DNA of 64,000 nucleotides from Kordiimonas sediminis (lineage in GTDB: Bacteria > Pseudomonadota > Alphaproteobacteria > Sphingomonadales > Kordiimonadaceae). Under the pieces are notes generated by a model. That model had not been told where the DNA came from and did no database searches. It was given only the letters and a program-made list of their open reading frames with translations. This document shows, in pieces, positions 55,754 through 63,430 of this stretch (within the stretch, counting starts at the first letter, position 1; every line of letters starts with the position of its first letter). Position numbers and translations under genes: made by a program. The stretch is from the NCBI RefSeq assembly GCF_014656395.1, contig NZ_BNCI01000002.1, positions 620,001-684,000 of the forward strand. The letters run 5' to 3'.

Positions 55754-56986
55754 ATGGTGCGCAAGCATATCCAGCGACGCATGCCAAGAACGCGTCTAAG
55801 CCGTACAATAGTTGGTGTCGCGTTAATAATCGGCGGTATTCTTGGCTTTCTGCCTGTGCTTGGTTTTTGGATGATACCTCTTGGTTTGTTTATTCTTTCT
55901 GTTGATTCTCCTTTTGTGCGCAGACAGCGGCGTAAAATTGAGATCAAGGCTGGAAGATTTTATCAGCGTTATAAAAAATCTAATACTATTGAGGGGGAAG
56001 ATACTGTGAATTTACCGATCACGATCGAGGATGTCCGGGATGCTTACGAACAAATTCAGGACGTCATTGTCAGAACACCTTTGATAGAAAATCAGGAACT
56101 TAACTATCTGGTGGGTGGTCGTGTGTTCATCAAGCCTGAATGTTTACAGCGCACAGGATCTTTCAAATTTCGCGGTGCTTATAACCGCATCAGTCGTATG
56201 TCGGAAGACGAGCGAAAAGGCGGTGTTGTTGCTTTCTCCAGTGGCAATCATGCTGCGGGGGTTGCATGCGCGGCCAATATGCTGGGTGTATCTGCGACTA
56301 TCGTGATGCCGACAGACTCTCCTGCTGTGAAGCTTGAAAACACCAAGAAGTATGGTGCAAAGATTGTTTTATACGATCGCTATAAAGAAGACCGGATTGC
56401 CATCGCAGCCAAGATTGGTGAGGAAACCGGTGCAACTGTAGTCCCATCGTTTGATGATGTGCATATCATGGCCGGGCAGGGAACAGCTGGACTGGAAGTC
56501 GCAGAAGACCTGAAGGAGTTGGGAATAAACCCTGATCAAGTTCTAATTAACTGTGGCGGTGGTGGGCTGGCGTCCGGCTTTTTCACAGGAGTGAAGGACA
56601 GTTTTCCTCAAGCTGACACCTATGTAGTAGAGCCGACTGGCTTCGATGATTTTGGACGCTCTCTGGAAAGTGGTAAGCGCGAGAAGGTTGATCCGGACGC
56701 CCGTTCAATTTGTGATGCAATTTTGACAGATCAGCCTGGGGCTCTGACCTTTGATGTTATCCGTCAATTAGGTGCAAAGGGTCTTGTCGTCTCTGATGAA
56801 GATGCGCTTCGCACTGTTTCCTACGCAGCCAAGACATTAAAGTTGATTGGAGAGCCAGGAGGTGTAGTCTCCCTTGCAGCACTTTTAACGGGCAAGATTG
56901 ATGCAAAAGACAAAGTCAGTGTTTGTATTATCTCTGGCGGCAATATTGATCCGGATATGCTTTCAAAAGCACTTGCTGACTATTGA
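55754..56986 (+). CDS. Threonine/serine dehydratase with N-terminal membrane segment
   Basis: A 410-residue protein with two parts. Residues 1 to about 80 have a basic start, a hydrophobic segment (TIVGVALIIGGILGFLPVLGFWMIPLGLFILSVD) and a basic stretch 'RRQRRKIEIKAGRFYQRYKK'; this resembles small stand-alone PGPGW-like membrane proteins. Residues about 85-410 form a fold type II PLP dehydratase: 'IKPECLQRTGSFKFRGAYNRI' with the PLP lysine, 'SSGNHAAGVACAANMLGV', 'NCGGGGLASGFF' and 'EPGGVVSLAALL', 'CIISGGNID'. It probably converts threonine or serine to a keto acid and ammonia. An internal GTG at 56006 with GAGGGGGAAG upstream could give a separate soluble enzyme of 326 residues. Confidence 0.85.
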   Translation: MVRKHIQRRMPRTRLSRTIVGVALIIGGILGFLPVLGFWMIPLGLFILSVDSPFVRRQRRKIEIKAGRFYQRYKKSNTIEGEDTVNLPITIEDVRDAYEQIQDVIVRTPLIENQELNYLVGGRVFIKPECLQRTGSFKFRGAYNRISRMSEDERKGGVVAFSSGNHAAGVACAANMLGVSATIVMPTDSPAVKLENTKKYGAKIVLYDRYKEDRIAIAAKIGEETGATVVPSFDDVHIMAGQGTAGLEVAEDLKELGINPDQVLINCGGGGLASGFFTGVKDSFPQADTYVVEPTGFDDFGRSLESGKREKVDPDARSICDAILTDQPGALTFDVIRQLGAKGLVVSDEDALRTVSYAAKTLKLIGEPGGVVSLAALLTGKIDAKDKVSVCIISGGNIDPDMLSKALADY

Positions 56987-57093
56987 ACTTGGCAAGCTTA
57001 CTCAACTGGGTTATAGACCATAAAATATTATTGATTTCTGTGGGTATGGTTGGATAAACTAATACTCATAAACATAACGGCTGGAGTAGGGTA

Positions 57094-57204
57094 ATGGAAA
57101 TTAAAGAACAGGAAAGCACATATACAGGCTTTATTAAGTGGACTGTTCGTACCACAATCGCCTGTGTGGCAATTCTCATTTTGATGAAAGTTGCGCTAGT
57201 CTAA
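57094..57204 (+). CDS. aa3-type cytochrome c oxidase subunit IV
   Basis: A 36-residue protein. After a charged start (MEIKEQESTYTGFIKW), one membrane helix reads 'TTIACVAILILMKVALV'. The pattern, a short acidic head, 'TYxGFIKW', then one helix, fits the small bacterial aa3-oxidase subunit IV family (COX4_pro_2). GGAGTAGGG lies just upstream of the ATG and a strong terminator follows. It is not linked here to other oxidase genes. Confidence 0.8.
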   Translation: MEIKEQESTYTGFIKWTVRTTIACVAILILMKVALV

Positions 57205-57225
57205 TTATTAGGCGCGTAACGTAAT

Positions 57226-57254
57226 AAAGCGGCTGTTTTCAGCCGCTTTTTTTA
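57226..57254 (+). terminator. Intrinsic terminator of the oxidase subunit IV gene
   Basis: AAAGCGGCTG (57226-57235), a TTTT loop, CAGCCGCTTT (57240-57249) and a T-run. It also faces the end of hspQ. Confidence 0.9.
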
Positions 57255-57284
57255 TGCACTGTGTCAAACGGTTGACGTTTGATA

Positions 57285-57629
57285 CTAATGTTTGGGAATA
57301 GATTTTAACTGATACTGCCCATCGGTTAAGGAGCCGAATAACTCTGTCACGTCAGGATGGTGGATAGGGTCATCACTGTCATCCGGCAATAAGTTTTGCT
57401 GCGATACATAAGCTTCGTAGCTACTTTCCTCATTCTCAGCCAGAATATGATAAAAAGGCTGTTCTTTCTCTGGCCGAATTTCTGCCGGGATAGACTCCCA
57501 CCATTCTTCCGTATTCGCAAATTCCGGATCTACATCATAGATTACACCGCGGAAAGAGAACACACGGTGGCGAACTACTTGTCCAATGGTAAATAGTGCT
57601 TTTTTTGTAATTATTGGTGAATTGTCCAT
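57285..57629 (-). CDS. hspQ: Heat shock protein HspQ
   Basis: A 114-residue HspQ/YccV-like protein. The signature 'FTIGQVVRHRVFSFRGVIYDVDPEFANTEEWWESIP' and 'QPFYHILAENEESSYEAYVSQQNLLPDDSDDPIHHPD' are clear. HspQ acts as a specificity factor for Lon protease or binds damaged DnaA in E. coli. ATG 57629 sits 6-7 bases after AGGAGT, so the longer 160-residue frame is rejected. Confidence 0.93.
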   Translation of the reverse strand: MDNSPIITKKALFTIGQVVRHRVFSFRGVIYDVDPEFANTEEWWESIPAEIRPEKEQPFYHILAENEESSYEAYVSQQNLLPDDSDDPIHHPDVTELFGSLTDGQYQLKSIPKH

Positions 57630-57817
57630 CGGGTACTCCTGTATGTGGTTCCAGATAGAGCTGACAGGCCTGTTTGTCAATGGGGCCAGTAGGAGTGTTG
57701 ACAAAGAACTGTAATCAAAACCGTTTTTTGTAATGAATTTGTAATGATTGTGAAATCTGTTGGTCACTGGATCAGGTTAGTTTCGAATCAACAGAAATGA
57801 CAATAGATAAGTAATAG

Positions 57818-58009
57818 ATGATGCATACACCAATCAATACAAATGGTCTCAGACGTGTAGCACGTTTGTATCTGGAACGTTCAGCCCCACTGTCGAAGAC
57901 AGAAGCGCTGGTAATGCTTAAAGGTACGCTCGGCGCTTATGATGATGACGGCAGCAGCTTAGCACTCGGAATTGAAGATTATTTCACTACCAGGCCTGCA
58001 TTAAATTAA
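57818..58009 (+). CDS. Small hypothetical protein
   Basis: A 63-residue protein, 'MMHTPINTNGLRRVARLYL...', starting at 57818 or 57821. It has an amphipathic helix and an acidic 'GAYDDDGSSLALGIEDYF' stretch. There is no strong ribosome site and I recognise no family. A terminator 50 bases after its stop gives some support. Confidence 0.5.
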   Translation: MMHTPINTNGLRRVARLYLERSAPLSKTEALVMLKGTLGAYDDDGSSLALGIEDYFTTRPALN

Positions 58010-58058
58010 TTCAGACCTGTCTTTCTACAGTCCCCCAAGACTATCCTTCCAGACTAAA

Positions 58059-58085
58059 GGCCCCGGAAATTCCGGGGCCCTTTTT
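58059..58085. terminator. Intrinsic terminator
   Basis: GGCCCCGGA (58059-58067), a 3-base loop, TCCGGGGCC (58071-58079), then a T-run. Lies between the small hypothetical gene and the convergent DUF4170 gene. Confidence 0.85.
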
Positions 58086-58111
58086 AATGCTTGTTGCTGA
58101 TTGAAAACAGC

Positions 58112-58336
58112 TTAAAGCTCTTCTGGTTCCAAAAGCTTATGCAGGTGCACAACCACATATTTGGTCATGGCATCATCTACATTTTGCTGGCTAACTTTAC
58201 GCCATGCAGCTTCTGCTTCCTGATAAGAGCCGAAAATGCCCACCAGGTCCAGATTCTTGGTGTCTGCGAATGTCAGGCTCTGGGGATCAGAAACCTGACC
58301 ACCGAAAACCAAATGAAGAAGTTGCTTGTCTGACAT
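58112..58336 (-). CDS. DUF4170 family protein
   Basis: A 74-residue protein resembling the alphaproteobacterial DUF4170 family: 'LHLVFGGQVSDPQSLTFADTKNLDLVGIFGSYQEAEAAWRKVSQQNVDDAMTKYVVVHLHKLL'. Function unknown. AGGGG precedes the ATG. The next gene, on the opposite strand, starts 103 bases away. Confidence 0.88.
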   Translation of the reverse strand: MSDKQLLHLVFGGQVSDPQSLTFADTKNLDLVGIFGSYQEAEAAWRKVSQQNVDDAMTKYVVVHLHKLLEPEEL

Positions 58337-58439
58337 TGGTATTGCCCCTAAATATTAGTATAGTTTCTGGCCGCGACTATGTAACAGTATTTGTAAAAAA
58401 AGCCAGAAAAATATCAGTTTCTATGTAAGGAGACCCTCT

Positions 58440-58979
58440 GTGAGCCATTCAAAATCTGCGGTTCTTATTTCGATATCGGGCCTTGATCGTGTCGGTGTTG
58501 TATCCGAAGTCAGCGGATATTTGTTCGAGATAGGGGGTAATCTGGCAGATACGGCTTTTGCGCTTCTCGGCAAGGGCTTTGACTATACGGCGGTCGCTGA
58601 ATTTGATGTTGAGATTAGCACAAATGAAATATCAGATGGGCTTGCATCGTTGAATTCGCTGCAAGGGGCAGAAATATCGGTCAAGCCTTTCCCGTTTGAT
58701 CTAGCGCGCGAACATACAGGCACTATAACACATTTCCTGGAAATTATTGGTGGCGATAAACCAGGTTTGGTCGCGCGTGTTAGTGAGGTTATTCTAGAGT
58801 ACGGTGCAAATATAGTCAGAATGACATCCCGGCGCGTTGAGACTGAAGACGGTTATGATTACAGAACCAGGTTTGGATTAAATATTTCTGGTGGAAATGC
58901 CGAGGCTTTGGAAAACGCACTTTATAATACAGCGGGCAGCATGCGGCTAACCTGTGAATTTAAAAAGGCAGCCGGGTAG
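58440..58979 (+). CDS. GcvR-like protein with two ACT domains
   Basis: A 179-residue protein of the glycine cleavage repressor type. The first ACT domain ('LISISGLDRVGVVSEVSGYLFEIGGNLADTAFALL') and the second ('LEIIGGDKPGLVARVSEVILEYGANIVRMTSRR') are clear. GcvR in E. coli senses glycine and restrains GcvA. No gcv genes are seen here, so the regulated target is unknown. The start is GTG 58440 behind AAGGAG. Confidence 0.88.
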   Translation: MSHSKSAVLISISGLDRVGVVSEVSGYLFEIGGNLADTAFALLGKGFDYTAVAEFDVEISTNEISDGLASLNSLQGAEISVKPFPFDLAREHTGTITHFLEIIGGDKPGLVARVSEVILEYGANIVRMTSRRVETEDGYDYRTRFGLNISGGNAEALENALYNTAGSMRLTCEFKKAAG

Positions 58980-58988
58980 GGCTGCCTT
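58965..58988. terminator. Hairpin overlapping the GcvR-like stop
   Basis: AAGGCAGCC (58965-58973) and GGCTGCCTT (58980-58988), a 9-bp perfect stem across the stop codon, between convergent genes. It lacks a long T-run. Confidence 0.6.
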
Positions 58989-59024
58989 AGTGGAGTAATC
59001 TGTAAGGAAGGTTAGTTTGACTTG

Positions 59025-59657
59025 TTAGTCTGCAGTTGATGTTTTGGCTACAGAGTCGCGGAGCTCAGCGATTAGACCATCCAATCCAACTTCTTTGATT
59101 CTCGCAGAGAAGACTTCACGGTTCGTGATCAATAGATTGATGCCTTCCACTTCCAGATTCACGATTTGAAAGACACCGTCTTTTTTTCTGACGCGCCAAT
59201 CTGCCAGCATCGGCTCTCCTTGCTCACGGTCTACTTTGGTGCGTACAAACAAATGCCCATTCTTGCCGGAAGCAGGTGTGGTGCCTGTGATATCAAGCTT
59301 TTTGAAGCCAATCTTCTGCATCTGAATATCTAGTTCATTGATGATATAGTCTGTCATAGCCGCCATGTAGGCACGGCGCTGCGCTTCTGATGCTGTTCGG
59401 TAATGACGACCTAGAATGCCCTTGGAAAGCAGTTCAATATCAGTGACACGCTCAAATAGCGTTTTAAAGGCGGCTGAACGCTCATCCGCGGTTAGTTTGC
59501 TATCACTCCAAACGGTCTGTGTATCCAGTGAAAGGTTAGCGATAAAGTCCATCGCACCCTTTGGGTCATCTACGGCTCTGTCCTGTGCAAAGGCAGCACT
59601 AATGCCAGTGAATGCAATCAATACTGATGTAGCGATGATTTTAAAAACGCGTATCAT
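59025..59657 (-). CDS. mlaC: MlaC/Ttg2D family phospholipid-binding protein
   Basis: A 210-residue periplasmic protein. Signal peptide ends AAFAQD (about residue 25). The domain shows the MlaC pattern: 'FKTLFERVTDIELLSKGILGRHYRTASEAQRRAYMAAMTDYI', 'VRTKVDREQGEPMLADWRVRKKDGVFQIVNLEVEGINLLITNREVF'. MlaC shuttles phospholipids between the outer membrane and the MlaFEDB pump. No other mla gene is adjacent, so this may be a stand-alone copy. Confidence 0.9.
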   Translation of the reverse strand: MIRVFKIIATSVLIAFTGISAAFAQDRAVDDPKGAMDFIANLSLDTQTVWSDSKLTADERSAAFKTLFERVTDIELLSKGILGRHYRTASEAQRRAYMAAMTDYIINELDIQMQKIGFKKLDITGTTPASGKNGHLFVRTKVDREQGEPMLADWRVRKKDGVFQIVNLEVEGINLLITNREVFSARIKEVGLDGLIAELRDSVAKTSTAD

Positions 59658-59676
59658 AAATAGAAATTCCTTATAA

Positions 59677-59713
59677 GGCCCTATATCAATATGGGGTATA
59701 TAGGTATAGGGCC
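59677..59713 (-). terminator. Long hairpin between cytochrome c and mlaC
   Basis: GGCCCTATA (59677-59685) and TATAGGGCC (59705-59713), a 9-bp perfect stem with a 19-base loop. It lies 12 bases after the cytochrome c stop and before mlaC; it may end or attenuate that transcript. Confidence 0.5.
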
Positions 59714-59725
59714 GGAAAAAGGCAA

Positions 59726-60151
59726 TTATTCGGCAGACGCTGCTTCACGCAGATATGCCATCAAATCCTGTCGCTGATCTTCCTTGCGCAGGCCCATGAA
59801 AGTCATCTTATTGCCAGGCAGGAATGTTTTTGGCTGTGCAAGCCACTGATCCAGCTTTTCTTCTGTCCAGACGAAATCTGCTTCGGCCAGGGCTTTCGAG
59901 TATTTATAGCCGTCCAGCGAGCCTGCTTTTCTGCCAAAAATTCCGCCAAGAGATGGGCCAAGTTTTTTAGGGCCAGAGGCTGCGAGAATATGGCATGCTT
60001 TACAGCGATTGAATACGCGCTTGCCTTTAGCAGCATCACCTTTACTGGAAAGTGCCGTTGACGTCGGGTCGTCATCAGCAAAAGCCGTTGGGGCAATTGC
60101 GGACATTGATAGAGCCGCTGCGATAACAAAAGTAAGAGAACGCTTAAACAT
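59726..60151 (-). CDS. Class I soluble cytochrome c
   Basis: A 141-residue periplasmic electron carrier. Signal peptide ends APTAFAD (about residue 25). The heme motif is 'FNRCKACHIL' (CKACH) and the Met ligand lies in 'LPGNKMTFMGLRKEDQRQDLMAYL'. The plan fits cytochrome c2/c550-type carriers that feed a cytochrome oxidase. AGGAGC precedes the ATG. It is 10-15 residues longer than minimal forms owing to the leader after cleavage. Confidence 0.94.
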   Translation of the reverse strand: MFKRSLTFVIAAALSMSAIAPTAFADDDPTSTALSSKGDAAKGKRVFNRCKACHILAASGPKKLGPSLGGIFGRKAGSLDGYKYSKALAEADFVWTEEKLDQWLAQPKTFLPGNKMTFMGLRKEDQRQDLMAYLREAASAE

Positions 60152-60182
60152 GAAAATGCTCCTAATAGTGTTTCATGGGGTC

Positions 60183-60216
60183 GCAAAAAATATGGCGGAG
60201 ATCAAACCCCGCCATA
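60183..60216 (-). terminator. Terminator of the symporter gene
   Basis: On the minus strand the arms TATGGCGG and CCGCCATA (60216-60209 and 60198-60191) form an 8-bp stem followed by a T-run (60190-60185 region). It is 79 bases after the symporter stop. Confidence 0.8.
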
Positions 60217-60254
60217 CCTTATGGTTATTACATTAATGCAAGATGAATAGCTTT

Positions 60255-60288
60255 CAAGCCTTCCGTGACAGAATGTCCTAGGCTTTTT
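60255..60288. repeat. Inverted repeat downstream of the symporter gene
   Basis: AAGCCT near 60257 and AGGCTT near 60281 flank an inner GACA...TGTC pair, with a T-run to the right. Its orientation would end a rightward transcript, although no rightward gene is visible here. Confidence 0.35.
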
Positions 60289-60294
60289 CTATCA

Positions 60295-61845
60295 TCAGGA
60301 ACTAACTTCTTTGATTTCGCCGCTTTTCAGGCGTGCGAAATAATCCTGCAACATGGATTTAACTTCCTTACGCATGAGGAACAGGCCAAGGATATTCGGA
60401 ACACCCATCGCAAGAAGGAGAGCGTCCGCCATGTCCATAACGGGGCCAAGTGCCATTGCGGACCCGATAAAGATAGTCAGAAGATACGACGCCTTAAAGA
60501 CAAGGTCTGCCTTTTTGTTGTTGCCAAACAGGTAAAGGAAAGACCGCTGGCCGTAATAGAACCATGTAATGCTGGTTGAGAATGCAAACAGAATAACTGC
60601 AACAGTCAGGATTTTAGGGAACCAGTCGATCACAGTCGCAAACGCAGCTGATGTCAATACAATCCCGTCACCAGCAGCTGCTACCTGATGTTGTCCGGTA
60701 ACAATAATAACCAGTGCAGTCATTGTACAAATAACCACTGTGTCGATGAACGGCTCGAGCAGGGCAACAAGACCTTCCGCAACAGGTTCTTTTGTCTTGG
60801 CAGCAGCATGTGCGATCGCCGCAGAACCAAGGCCAGCTTCGTTGGAGAATGTTGCACGGCGCAGACCCTGGATAAGAACACCAATAATACCACCAGCAAC
60901 ACCTTCACCCGTGAAGGCACCTGCAAAAATCTGACTGATTGCATCCGGAATAGCTTCGATGTGTGTGCCGATAACAACCAGACATGCAAGTATATAGATG
61001 GCAGCCATGAAAGGAACCAGATACTCGGTCACATGCGTGATCTGGCGAATACCACCAATGATAACGAGGCCAACGAAGCTTAGGAAAACCAGACCGAAAA
61101 TCCACGGACGGTCATAAAAGACGCTGTCCACACCGCCGGTCATGGCAACAATCTCGTTTGTGAACTGCATCGAAGACTGGTTGGTCTGGAACATGGCACC
61201 TGCGCCATATGCACCACCAATACAAATCACCGCAGCGGCGATCGCCAGAACACGGCCAAGGTTAGGTAAACCGCGGTTGGCCAAGCCTTTTGACAGATAA
61301 TACATGGGGCCACCAGACACGACACCATTTTCATCAATTTCCCGGTATTTTAGACCAAGCGTACACTCAACAAACTTGGAGGTCATGCCGAAGAAGCCTG
61401 CCATAATCATCCAGAAGGTGGCTCCTGGACCGCCGACCGATACTGCAATTGCAACACCTGCGATGTTACCAAGGCCAACTGTCGCAGATACTGCGGCCGT
61501 CAATGCCTGAAAATGGGTAACTTCGCCAGGATCATCCGGGTCGTCATATTTTCCGGAAACGATTTTCAGTGACTGTTTGAAACCACGAAAGTTAATGAAA
61601 CCCATATAGACAGTGAAAAAAATACCACCGCCAAGCAGCCATATAACAATCATGGGAATTCCGGGTGCACCGTCAATTAACCAGCCCATCGGTAATTCAA
61701 AGAATACCACCGCTGAAATAGCTTCACTAACTGGGCCCATAATTTCATTTACACGTTCACTAACTGTTTTTTCTGCCTCTTGAGCAAATGCAGAAAAGCT
61801 AGCCACAAAAACAGCAGTAATTGTGGCGAGTAATTTATTGAACAT
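60295..61845 (-). CDS. Alanine/glycine:cation symporter (AGCS family)
   Basis: A 516-residue Na+-coupled transporter with about 11 membrane helices. Signature: 'GPGATFWMIMAGFFGMTSKFVECTLGLKYRE', 'ATVGLGNIAGVAIAVSVGGPG' and 'RRATFSNEAGLGSAAIAHAAAKTKEPVAEGLVALLEPF', 'FAFSTSITWFYYGQRSFLYLFG'. Residues 1-20 look like a cleavable signal (SFSAFAQEAEK), uncommon but known in this family. ATG 61845 is preferred over TTG 61854 because the ribosome site AAGGA is too near the TTG. Confidence 0.94.
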   Translation of the reverse strand: MFNKLLATITAVFVASFSAFAQEAEKTVSERVNEIMGPVSEAISAVVFFELPMGWLIDGAPGIPMIVIWLLGGGIFFTVYMGFINFRGFKQSLKIVSGKYDDPDDPGEVTHFQALTAAVSATVGLGNIAGVAIAVSVGGPGATFWMIMAGFFGMTSKFVECTLGLKYREIDENGVVSGGPMYYLSKGLANRGLPNLGRVLAIAAAVICIGGAYGAGAMFQTNQSSMQFTNEIVAMTGGVDSVFYDRPWIFGLVFLSFVGLVIIGGIRQITHVTEYLVPFMAAIYILACLVVIGTHIEAIPDAISQIFAGAFTGEGVAGGIIGVLIQGLRRATFSNEAGLGSAAIAHAAAKTKEPVAEGLVALLEPFIDTVVICTMTALVIIVTGQHQVAAAGDGIVLTSAAFATVIDWFPKILTVAVILFAFSTSITWFYYGQRSFLYLFGNNKKADLVFKASYLLTIFIGSAMALGPVMDMADALLLAMGVPNILGLFLMRKEVKSMLQDYFARLKSGEIKEVSS

Positions 61846-62237
61846 CGTTACCAAGATCCTTCGTAAATATTATGAATCAGCTCGAATATCCTGAGCTGTT
61901 ATTTTGGTTTTACGTATGGAGAATACACTTGCCTTGCCCCCCTATGAAGCGAATTAGTTGGCTACCGCCTTCCCCGATTCGAGCCATGCTAGCGGCTAAT
62001 GCTCTCATCCTCAATGAAAGAATCTTACCTTTGTGTGAATGTGTTTATAAAATGACAGAATATCGAGAAGAATTGTGAGTTGTGTTTTTTACGGTTTAGC
62101 CTGTAGCCTGACACACGTAATCAAATAAATGCCTATTATGTATAGTGTTTAATGTTTTCTTTAACCGGTGGTTAACCTGTATATTTTAGCGTATGATACG
62201 CAAATCAGAACCTAACGATTTTGAATAGGAATTTTCT
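61846..62237. other. Divergent gap between the symporter and DUF2336 genes
   Basis: A 392-base gap without a supported gene. It holds the symporter leader, which includes the stem CAGCTC (61878-61883) / GAGCTG (61893-61898), a G-rich stretch on the minus strand, and a CtrA-type box at 62161-62176. No known riboswitch class matches. Confidence 0.5.
62161..62176 (+). promoter_or_regulatory. Perfect CtrA-type box upstream of DUF2336 gene
   Basis: TTAA-CCGGTGG-TTAAC is an exact match to the CtrA consensus. It also forms a TTAACC/GGTTAA inverted pair. It lies 61 bases before the TTG start, suggesting cell-cycle control of the DUF2336 gene. Confidence 0.6.
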
Positions 62238-63347
62238 TTGTCCAACGATCAGGCACTTACCAGCTCAGATGTTGCTCGGTTATTACAGGACCCAAGCGGG
62301 GAAAACCGTGCAGCCGCTGCTGCCAAAGTAGCGATGACTTTCTCAGGAAATGACCTGAGTCCGAGCGCGCGTAAAATTGCAGAAGATATATTTAATGTCA
62401 TGGTTCGGGATGCCGAGGTTCGCGTCCGTAAGGCCTTGTCTGAGAATCTGAAAGACAATCCTAGTGTTCCACATGATATTGCGACCGTACTTGCACGTGA
62501 TGTTGATGAAGTTGCTTTGCCCGTGATCGAATTCTCCACGGTCTTGACGGATGGAGATTTGGTTGAGTTGGTTCAGACCCGCGGTGTTGATGTGCAGGTG
62601 GCGATTGCAAAACGGGAGACTGTATCCAGTGATGTAGCCGATGTTATTGCCGAGAAGGGTGAAGAAGCGGCGGTTGCGACACTTGTTGGGAACGAGGGCG
62701 CAAAAATCGCAGAAGGCACGATGAATAAGGTGCTGGATAAATATTCAGAGAGTGATCTTGTTAAAGAACCTCTGGCGCACCGCGGCGAGCTACCACTGAA
62801 TATTGCTGAACGTTTAGTCACCTTGGTGTCTGAACAATTACAGCAGCATATTATGACCCATCATAATGTATCGGCGTCCACCGCTACTGATTTACTGATG
62901 ACAAGCCGCGAGAAGGCTACTGTATCTCTGTTGTCTGGTACGGAAAATACCACAACACTTAATCAGCTTATTGAACAGCTTTATACTAACAAGCGTTTGA
63001 CCCCAAGTTTGGTGGTTCGGGCGCTTTGTATGGGTGATACTGGTTTCTTTGAAGCGGCGCTTGCAAAACTGGCAGATATTCCGGTCCTTAATGTGTATAA
63101 GCTTATCACTAAGGGTGGGGAAATGGGACTAGCCAAGCTGTTTGAGAAAGCAGGTATACCAGAAAATTACATTAAGGTTTCCCGTGTGGCATTGGACGTG
63201 GTTGAAGAAACACAGTCCGCAGCGGGCGATAACCGTGAAGTTTTCCGCCAGCTTATGATTGAGCGTGTTCTGACCAAAATGGAAGATACTGTTGATGCAG
63301 ACAGTCTTGATTATCTTCTTAGCAAGTTGGTTAAAGTGGACAAATAA
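62238..63347 (+). CDS. DUF2336 family protein
   Basis: A 369-residue cytoplasmic protein resembling the alphaproteobacterial DUF2336 family. The first two thirds form HEAT-like helical repeats ('LLQDPSGENRAAAAAKVAMTF', 'VRKALSENLKDNPSVPHDIATVLARDVDEVALPVIEF'). The function is unknown. TTG 62238 is preceded by AGGAA. A perfect CtrA box lies upstream, linking it to cell-cycle or motility control. It ends in a shared terminator. Confidence 0.88.
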   Translation: MSNDQALTSSDVARLLQDPSGENRAAAAAKVAMTFSGNDLSPSARKIAEDIFNVMVRDAEVRVRKALSENLKDNPSVPHDIATVLARDVDEVALPVIEFSTVLTDGDLVELVQTRGVDVQVAIAKRETVSSDVADVIAEKGEEAAVATLVGNEGAKIAEGTMNKVLDKYSESDLVKEPLAHRGELPLNIAERLVTLVSEQLQQHIMTHHNVSASTATDLLMTSREKATVSLLSGTENTTTLNQLIEQLYTNKRLTPSLVVRALCMGDTGFFEAALAKLADIPVLNVYKLITKGGEMGLAKLFEKAGIPENYIKVSRVALDVVEETQSAAGDNREVFRQLMIERVLTKMEDTVDADSLDYLLSKLVKVDK

Positions 63348-63370
63348 TTGCGCGGTTAGTCCTCAAGTTT

Positions 63371-63406
63371 AAAAGCCGGCTGGATTTCCTGCCGGCTTTT
63401 GTTTTT
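63371..63406. terminator. Bidirectional terminator
   Basis: AAAAGCCGGC (63371-63380), a 10-base loop, GCCGGCTTTT (63391-63400) and more T residues. It lies between the DUF2336 and TRAP permease genes. Confidence 0.85.
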
Positions 63407-63430
63407 GAAAACCATCAAGACTTACAGTTT

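Noticed and set aside
57630-57767. N-terminal extension of HspQ
   Set aside because: The start at 57629 has AGGAGT at proper spacing and matches the family N-terminus; the extension does not.
61846-62060. Glycine riboswitch upstream of the symporter
   Set aside because: The conserved aptamer cores of the glycine class are not found on the minus strand.
61872-62078. 68-residue open frame in the divergent gap
   Set aside because: No ribosome site, no domain-like composition; more likely the leader of the leftward symporter gene.
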